Shown: positions 37,847 to 41,593 of the stretch, in pieces | How the letters are laid out: the number at the start of each line of letters is the position of its first letter | How positions within the stretch are numbered: the stretch's first letter is position 1 | Source: a virus | Reading direction: 5' to 3' (one strand) | Virus record (IMG/VR): IMGVR_UViG_3300012005_000019 | Coordinates: 1 to 41,593 of that record | Length of the DNA: 41,593 bases | Program-made: the position numbers and the translations under genes | The notes under the pieces: model-generated | The model's database searches: none | Told to the model about the DNA's origin: nothing | The model's input: the letters and a program-made list of their open reading frames with translations, nothing else

Positions 37847-39669
37847 CCGCTTCGATTATGGCCTACATACCATCCGCCTTGGTTTCAGGTGTGTCCGGTG
37901 TTGCCATGGTCCCGGACCTGGCCAACAACCGTTATTACATGCCGTCGGAAGCCACCGGCACTCACGGCATCAGCCAGTTCACGGGCCTGCTGTCCGGCGC
38001 CTGCACGTTGCAGAAAACCCAAGCACAGCTTGGCATAGGTGCGTTCCAAGACTTCCCCATGTGTCTGACATATAGCGGAAATCTCATCACGCCGGCCGGC
38101 AATGGCTCCAATTCCATAGAGTTGGCGCAATTTCGCGCTGCGGACTTGACGCTCATCAGCACGGCGTTTTCCTCCAGCTCCACACTCGCGCCCAGCAGTG
38201 CCACGCACCTGCTGGCCTCATCGCAAATGGTGCCGATTCGTTTTGGACGCACGGACGGTATTTTGTCCACGCCATACGCTTTCCTTACTGGCGAAGTGGC
38301 GCTTTTGACCGTGCCTGGCCTGGGCCTGGTGAATTTGGGCAACACCACGGAGACCGGCGTGGCCGTCATGGGGCGCGGCAAAATTACTGCCAACCTGGGC
38401 ACGGCTTACGTCATGGGACGCCAAACCGACGCCTTCGGCATCTATCTGGTCACTTACGCACCCACCAGCTTGGGGACTGCAATGACTCGCCTGCGCGGGT
38501 TTGTACCGGCCGACATTGACGCCACTTGGACCCATTTTAGTGATGCTAACGGCATCGTGTATGACCAGACCGACGGGCACATACTCGTTGGGGTGCAGAC
38601 CACCGACGCCGTGACCAACAAGAGCTACATTTGCAAGCTAAGCGGCACCACCGGCGACCTTATTTGGAAGGCGGCTGTACCCTACAACAACAGCTCCTCC
38701 AGCTATTGCTTTGCGCTGTCCAGCATCGTGAACGGGCGGTTTTACGTCGTGGCAAACGTGTTTGGCACCGGCTCCAACGTCTATACCATCAACACGGCGA
38801 CCGGCACCTTTACCACCACGCTCATTGGAAACCTCAATACCGGCCAGGGCGCCATTTCAGAGGATACCAACGATTCCATTTTGACCCTCGCCACCTGGTC
38901 GCAGACATCAACGGTGCCCAACTACATTGGTGACTATATGGGCACGGGCGGCCACCACGGCCCGTTCACAGCTTGGTTCCGGCTATTTCCCGCAGGCCCC
39001 ACCGCCCCGCTGCCACCCGCCCCGCCTCCGTTTATCGTGCCCGGAGCGCCGCCTGTCGTCAGCCTTAACCGCGCGTGGACCTTCACCCTGGATGGGCACA
39101 CGTTCTACGTGCTGGACCTGGGCGCGCAGGGCACCTTCCTTTACGACATACTAACGTCGCAATGGACGAACTTCTGCACTGGCGCACCGGCCACCAACGG
39201 CGGCCCGAACGTTCAGTGGAATTTCCAGAACGGCCACATGTGGGGTGTTCGTATCGTCGGCGGCGACCTGGCGACCAGCGACGTGTGGGAAATGACGCCA
39301 GGCGCAGTCTTCGACAACGGCGCGACTGAGATTGGCCATGTCTCCACCGGCGGCCTGGCCGCGCGCTCGCGCGTGTCGATCAGCTGCGATTCCTTCCGCA
39401 TCACTGCGTCGTTCGGCCTGCTGGACGACGTGGCTGGCTCGACGTTCAACCTGCGGTTCAGCGACGACGTAGAGGCCACCTGGAGCCCCTACTTCACGAT
39501 AGCGCTCACCGCGGGCGATTACGACAACGAGCTGGCCTGGCGTTCGCTGGGCTCGTTTGCCGCCCCCGGGCGGATCTTCGAAATATCGGATAGCGGCGGC
39601 CTAATTCGTATCGACGGCGCCGACGCGATGCTTAACGGATTCGACAATGACAAACAAGCTCAAGAATAG
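37843..39669 (+). CDS. Beta-repeat domain fused to gp10-like C-terminal domain
   Basis: A 608-residue protein. Residues 1 to about 385 are rich in Thr, Ser and Gly with strand repeats (ATGTHGISQFTGLLSGACTL, DATWTHFSDANGIVYDQTDG, GNLNTGQGAISEDTNDSILT), suggesting a beta-propeller. A Pro linker (PAGPTAPLPPAPPPFIVPG) follows. The last 200 residues match the C-terminal part of gp10-like proteins: DGHTFYVLDLGAQGTFLYDI, NFQNGHMWGVRIVGGDLA, then SDDVEATWSPYFTIALTAGD and WRSLGSFAAPGRIFEIS. It overlaps the previous gene by 4 bases. It likely completes the gp10-like platform, with the added domain exposed on the tail. Confidence 0.7.
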   Translation: MTASIMAYIPSALVSGVSGVAMVPDLANNRYYMPSEATGTHGISQFTGLLSGACTLQKTQAQLGIGAFQDFPMCLTYSGNLITPAGNGSNSIELAQFRAADLTLISTAFSSSSTLAPSSATHLLASSQMVPIRFGRTDGILSTPYAFLTGEVALLTVPGLGLVNLGNTTETGVAVMGRGKITANLGTAYVMGRQTDAFGIYLVTYAPTSLGTAMTRLRGFVPADIDATWTHFSDANGIVYDQTDGHILVGVQTTDAVTNKSYICKLSGTTGDLIWKAAVPYNNSSSSYCFALSSIVNGRFYVVANVFGTGSNVYTINTATGTFTTTLIGNLNTGQGAISEDTNDSILTLATWSQTSTVPNYIGDYMGTGGHHGPFTAWFRLFPAGPTAPLPPAPPPFIVPGAPPVVSLNRAWTFTLDGHTFYVLDLGAQGTFLYDILTSQWTNFCTGAPATNGGPNVQWNFQNGHMWGVRIVGGDLATSDVWEMTPGAVFDNGATEIGHVSTGGLAARSRVSISCDSFRITASFGLLDDVAGSTFNLRFSDDVEATWSPYFTIALTAGDYDNELAWRSLGSFAAPGRIFEISDSGGLIRIDGADAMLNGFDNDKQAQE

Positions 39670-40261
39670 CGTCGATCCGCTGAACTGGCGCGTGCCCATC
39701 ACAAATGCTGATGGCACGCCGACCAACGAGTTCATGCGGAAGTGGGGCCAGCAAGCGATCACGAACGGAAGTGTGCCTGACCTTGTTACCGGGCAGGTGC
39801 TGCACTATGTGTTGGCCGCTTCCCTGTCTGGCACCGGCGCCCCGCCGCTGTTCCGGCTGTTGGCGGTTGCGGACATTCCCAGTCTGTTGACGCTCTACGA
39901 TGCCGCGGGCGCCGCCGCGACTGCGCAAAGCAATGCAGAGACGTTCGCAACGGCTGCTGTTGCGGCTATTCCTGCCGCATCGGCAACCGCGTTTGGCCTC
40001 GCCAAGGTGGATGGCACTACCATTACGGCGGCAGGTGGGGTGATCTCAGCCGTGGGCGGGGGAAGCAGCGGGGCGCCCGCGTCCATACTGGATGATGGCA
40101 CGAACCTCTATCTCGCCATGCAGGACACCGGCGGGCAGCTTATCCTCGACGTGTCCGGTGATCCGATCTATGTGCTGGAGGTGTTGCCGACGAGTGCGAT
40201 CCCGGCGTTGCCATATGCTTCCGACCCCTTCGCTCTCGCCGTCTCTTTCATAGGACTGTAA
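39647..40261 (+). CDS. Tail-associated fibre-like protein
   Basis: A 204-residue protein. It has an N-terminal anchor-like segment (SVDPLNWRVPITNADGTPTN), a helical Ala/Thr-rich part (AAATAQSNAETFATAAVAAI) and a motif common in phage fibres and spikes, ATAFGLAKVDGTTITAAGGV. It overlaps the previous gene's end by 23 bases. Probably a trimeric fibre base; receptor-binding is not visible. Confidence 0.65.
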   Translation: MTNKLKNSVDPLNWRVPITNADGTPTNEFMRKWGQQAITNGSVPDLVTGQVLHYVLAASLSGTGAPPLFRLLAVADIPSLLTLYDAAGAAATAQSNAETFATAAVAAIPAASATAFGLAKVDGTTITAAGGVISAVGGGSSGAPASILDDGTNLYLAMQDTGGQLILDVSGDPIYVLEVLPTSAIPALPYASDPFALAVSFIGL

Positions 40262-40263
40262 CC

Positions 40264-41061
40264 ATGATCCTCGACACCACCAGCAAGGTCATTGAAATTA
40301 TCTTGGGCGAAGCCAAGACGACGACCGACTGTGACTTCAACATAGACTATGCGGATACAGTGTCAGGCAGTACCTTCGTCCCCGGCAGCAGCCCCGGCGT
40401 GACCAACGGTGTTACCCTGGTAACCGCGCTTGCCGCCCCCGCCGCTTCGGCCCAACGCAACGTGAAGTTCATCAGCGTCTACAATAACGATACGGTGAAC
40501 CACAACGTAACGGTACGGAGCTATGACGGCGCCAACCGGCGCATTTACGTGAAGGCCGCAATTACTCCTGGACAAGTCCTGTCGTGGATGCAGGGGGCGG
40601 GCTGGTCTATCGTGGCGGCGGCGCCAGGGCAGATCATTGGCACCGGAACAAACGACGACGCGGCCGCAGGTAATTTGGGTGAGCTTTCTAATAACCTTGC
40701 CACGGGCGTAGCGCTTACCAGCGGCGTCGCCACCAATGTCAATAGCCGCACGTTAGGGCCGGGAGACTGGTATGTTCGCGGCGGCCTCGCACTGACTGCT
40801 GGTGTCACTACTAACGTCACCATTACTATAGGCTGGCTGAGTGAGGTTAGCGCAACTCAACCAACACCGCCAAACGAAGGCGCCATGTATCGTTCTGAGT
40901 TTTCTGGTCTAGTTGGGCCTCTGGAAATTTTCCCGGTAGGTATTAAACGGGTGTCTGTGGCGGCGGGCGCTACTAAGATCATATATCTAGGAACGCGGGC
41001 TCTCTTCACCGTTTCTACAATGTCTGCTGATGGGTTCATTGAAGCCTGGCGTCGGCGCTAA
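40264..41061 (+). CDS. Tail fibre/decoration-like protein
   Basis: A 265-residue beta-rich protein. The N-terminal half resembles a jelly-roll-like virion domain (FISVYNNDTVNHNVTVRSYD, IYVKAAITPGQVLSWMQGAG); the C-terminal half has the TLGPGDWYVRGGLALTAGVT segment found in many phage fibre and decoration proteins. It begins two bases after the previous stop. The exact role (fibre versus decoration) cannot be told. Confidence 0.65.
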   Translation: MILDTTSKVIEIILGEAKTTTDCDFNIDYADTVSGSTFVPGSSPGVTNGVTLVTALAAPAASAQRNVKFISVYNNDTVNHNVTVRSYDGANRRIYVKAAITPGQVLSWMQGAGWSIVAAAPGQIIGTGTNDDAAAGNLGELSNNLATGVALTSGVATNVNSRTLGPGDWYVRGGLALTAGVTTNVTITIGWLSEVSATQPTPPNEGAMYRSEFSGLVGPLEIFPVGIKRVSVAAGATKIIYLGTRALFTVSTMSADGFIEAWRRR

Positions 41062-41073
41062 AGGAGAACTAAA

Positions 41074-41118
41074 ATGGCTTCCACCCTAATCACGGCATCG
41101 GCACGGCAGTTAAAATGA
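41074..41118 (+). CDS. Possible 14-residue leader peptide
   Basis: A mini-frame with AAAGGAG before its ATG (MASTLITASARQLK). Its stop overlaps the next ATG (ATGA), so ribosomes loaded here could re-initiate on the 41115 gene, which has no ribosome site of its own. It may also be the remnant of a longer gene start. Confidence 0.3.
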   Translation: MASTLITASARQLK

Positions 41119-41267
41119 GCAACGTCATAGCAAATTACTTCGGCATTGGCACCATCGCCGCCCGCCCGACAACGCCGCTGGTTGCGGCCGGATGCTCCGC
41201 GTTCTATTTCGCCGCCGACACCGGGCACCTTTACTGCTGGGCCGGCGCCTGGAAAACCATCATCTAA
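41115..41267 (+). CDS. Short fibre-module protein
   Basis: A 50-residue protein, YFGIGTIAARPTTPLVAAGC then SAFYFAADTGHLYCWAGAWK. It matches the first about 50 residues of the next gene in pattern (GT(I/Y)AARPxTPxxAAG...FYxxxDTxHLxC). The repeated module resembles surface-display or fibre-tip repeats in phages. It relies on coupling to the 14-residue frame for translation. Confidence 0.5.
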   Translation: MSNVIANYFGIGTIAARPTTPLVAAGCSAFYFAADTGHLYCWAGAWKTII

Positions 41268-41279
41268 AGGACCACTGCT

Positions 41280-41593
41280 ATGACCGTCACCTACCCCCGC
41301 AAGATCACCGACTATGCAACAGTTGGGACATACGCTGCCCGTCCGGCGACACCCAACACGGCCGCAGGGGAGATCAGCTTCTACTATGAGACAGATACCA
41401 GCCACCTGTTCTGCTATGTGATCGGGACGGGCTGGGTGCAGATCGACAGTGGCCCCGCCATCGTGCAGCAGAAGGCCGCCACGGGGTCAGGCAGTGTCAC
41501 GCTGGCGGGTGCGCCCACCGCAGGCAACCTCCTCGTGGCCTTCACCTCGGACGGTGGCACCAGTGAGAGTGCGGCCTCCGGCTGGACGAAGAT
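41280..41593 (+). CDS. Fibre-like protein, truncated at the window edge
   Basis: At least 104 residues, open at the right edge. The start (YATVGTYAARPATPNTAAGE, SFYYETDTSHLFCYVIGTGW) is a paralogue of the preceding short protein. After it comes a Gly/Ser/Thr-rich stretch (QQKAATGSGSVTLAGAPTAG), typical of a fibre or lectin-like domain. AAAGGA precedes the ATG. It is probably the main receptor-binding or fibre protein, most of which is outside the window. Confidence 0.6.
   Translation, partial: MTVTYPRKITDYATVGTYAARPATPNTAAGEISFYYETDTSHLFCYVIGTGWVQIDSGPAIVQQKAATGSGSVTLAGAPTAGNLLVAFTSDGGTSESAASGWTK

Overview
The window is a temperate, P22-like short-tailed (podovirus-type) phage genome, or most of one, of an alphaproteobacterial host. 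The alphaproteobacterial assignment rests on a GapR/DUF2312-family gene, a family typical of that class, on the high G+C, and on a few promoter-like sites that partly resemble Caulobacter-type housekeeping promoters; the host genus cannot be told. Virion genes lie at both ends: the late block that starts at about 28.2 kb runs off the right edge inside a tail-fibre-like gene and appears to resume at the left edge with ejection-type proteins. The DNA therefore looks like a circularly permuted or arbitrarily opened phage genome with a fibre segment missing between the ends.

Layout. (1) 23-8982, plus strand: two large ejection-type proteins, a holin-like gene, an HTH-metallophosphoesterase, GapR, a sulfotransferase-like protein, an HD phosphohydrolase (DatZ-like family), a dATP/dGTP diphosphohydrolase-like protein (MazZ-like family), a GH24 lysozyme, a membrane protein, then excisionase and tyrosine integrase. 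(2) 8983-9188: attP. A 46-bp core equals the 3' part of a tRNA-Thr(GGT) gene from the anticodon loop to CCA, flanked by GTAACC arm-type sites. (3) 9320-25641, minus strand: a leftward early operon of about 30 tightly overlapping genes. From its distal end it carries a spanin pair with nested Rz1, a holin-like gene, SNF2 helicase, VRR-NUC nuclease, HTH protein, Cas4-like nuclease, family A DNA polymerase, a zinc-motif protein, a J-domain protein, a primase/helicase, and many small early proteins including ArdA and an Ala-repeat protein. (4) 25642-26733: about 1.1 kb without genes, filled with inverted repeats built on TGCTA(C/T)..(G/A)TAGCA around an AT-rich core; candidate origin or operator region. 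(5) 26734-41593, plus strand: small genes and an SprT-like protease, then TerS candidate, HNH, TerL, portal, scaffold, P22-type coat, adaptor-like gp4, a gp10-like stabiliser split over two genes, and fibre-like genes.

How it works together. Leftward transcription from the control region would express anti-restriction and host-takeover genes first, then replication and recombination genes. The plus-strand late genes package DNA, build the capsid and tail plug, and lyse the cell. Integration would use the tRNA-Thr site. No CI-type repressor is recognisable. No PurZ-type gene is present in the window, so the DatZ/MazZ-like pair is only a hint of modified nucleotide metabolism.
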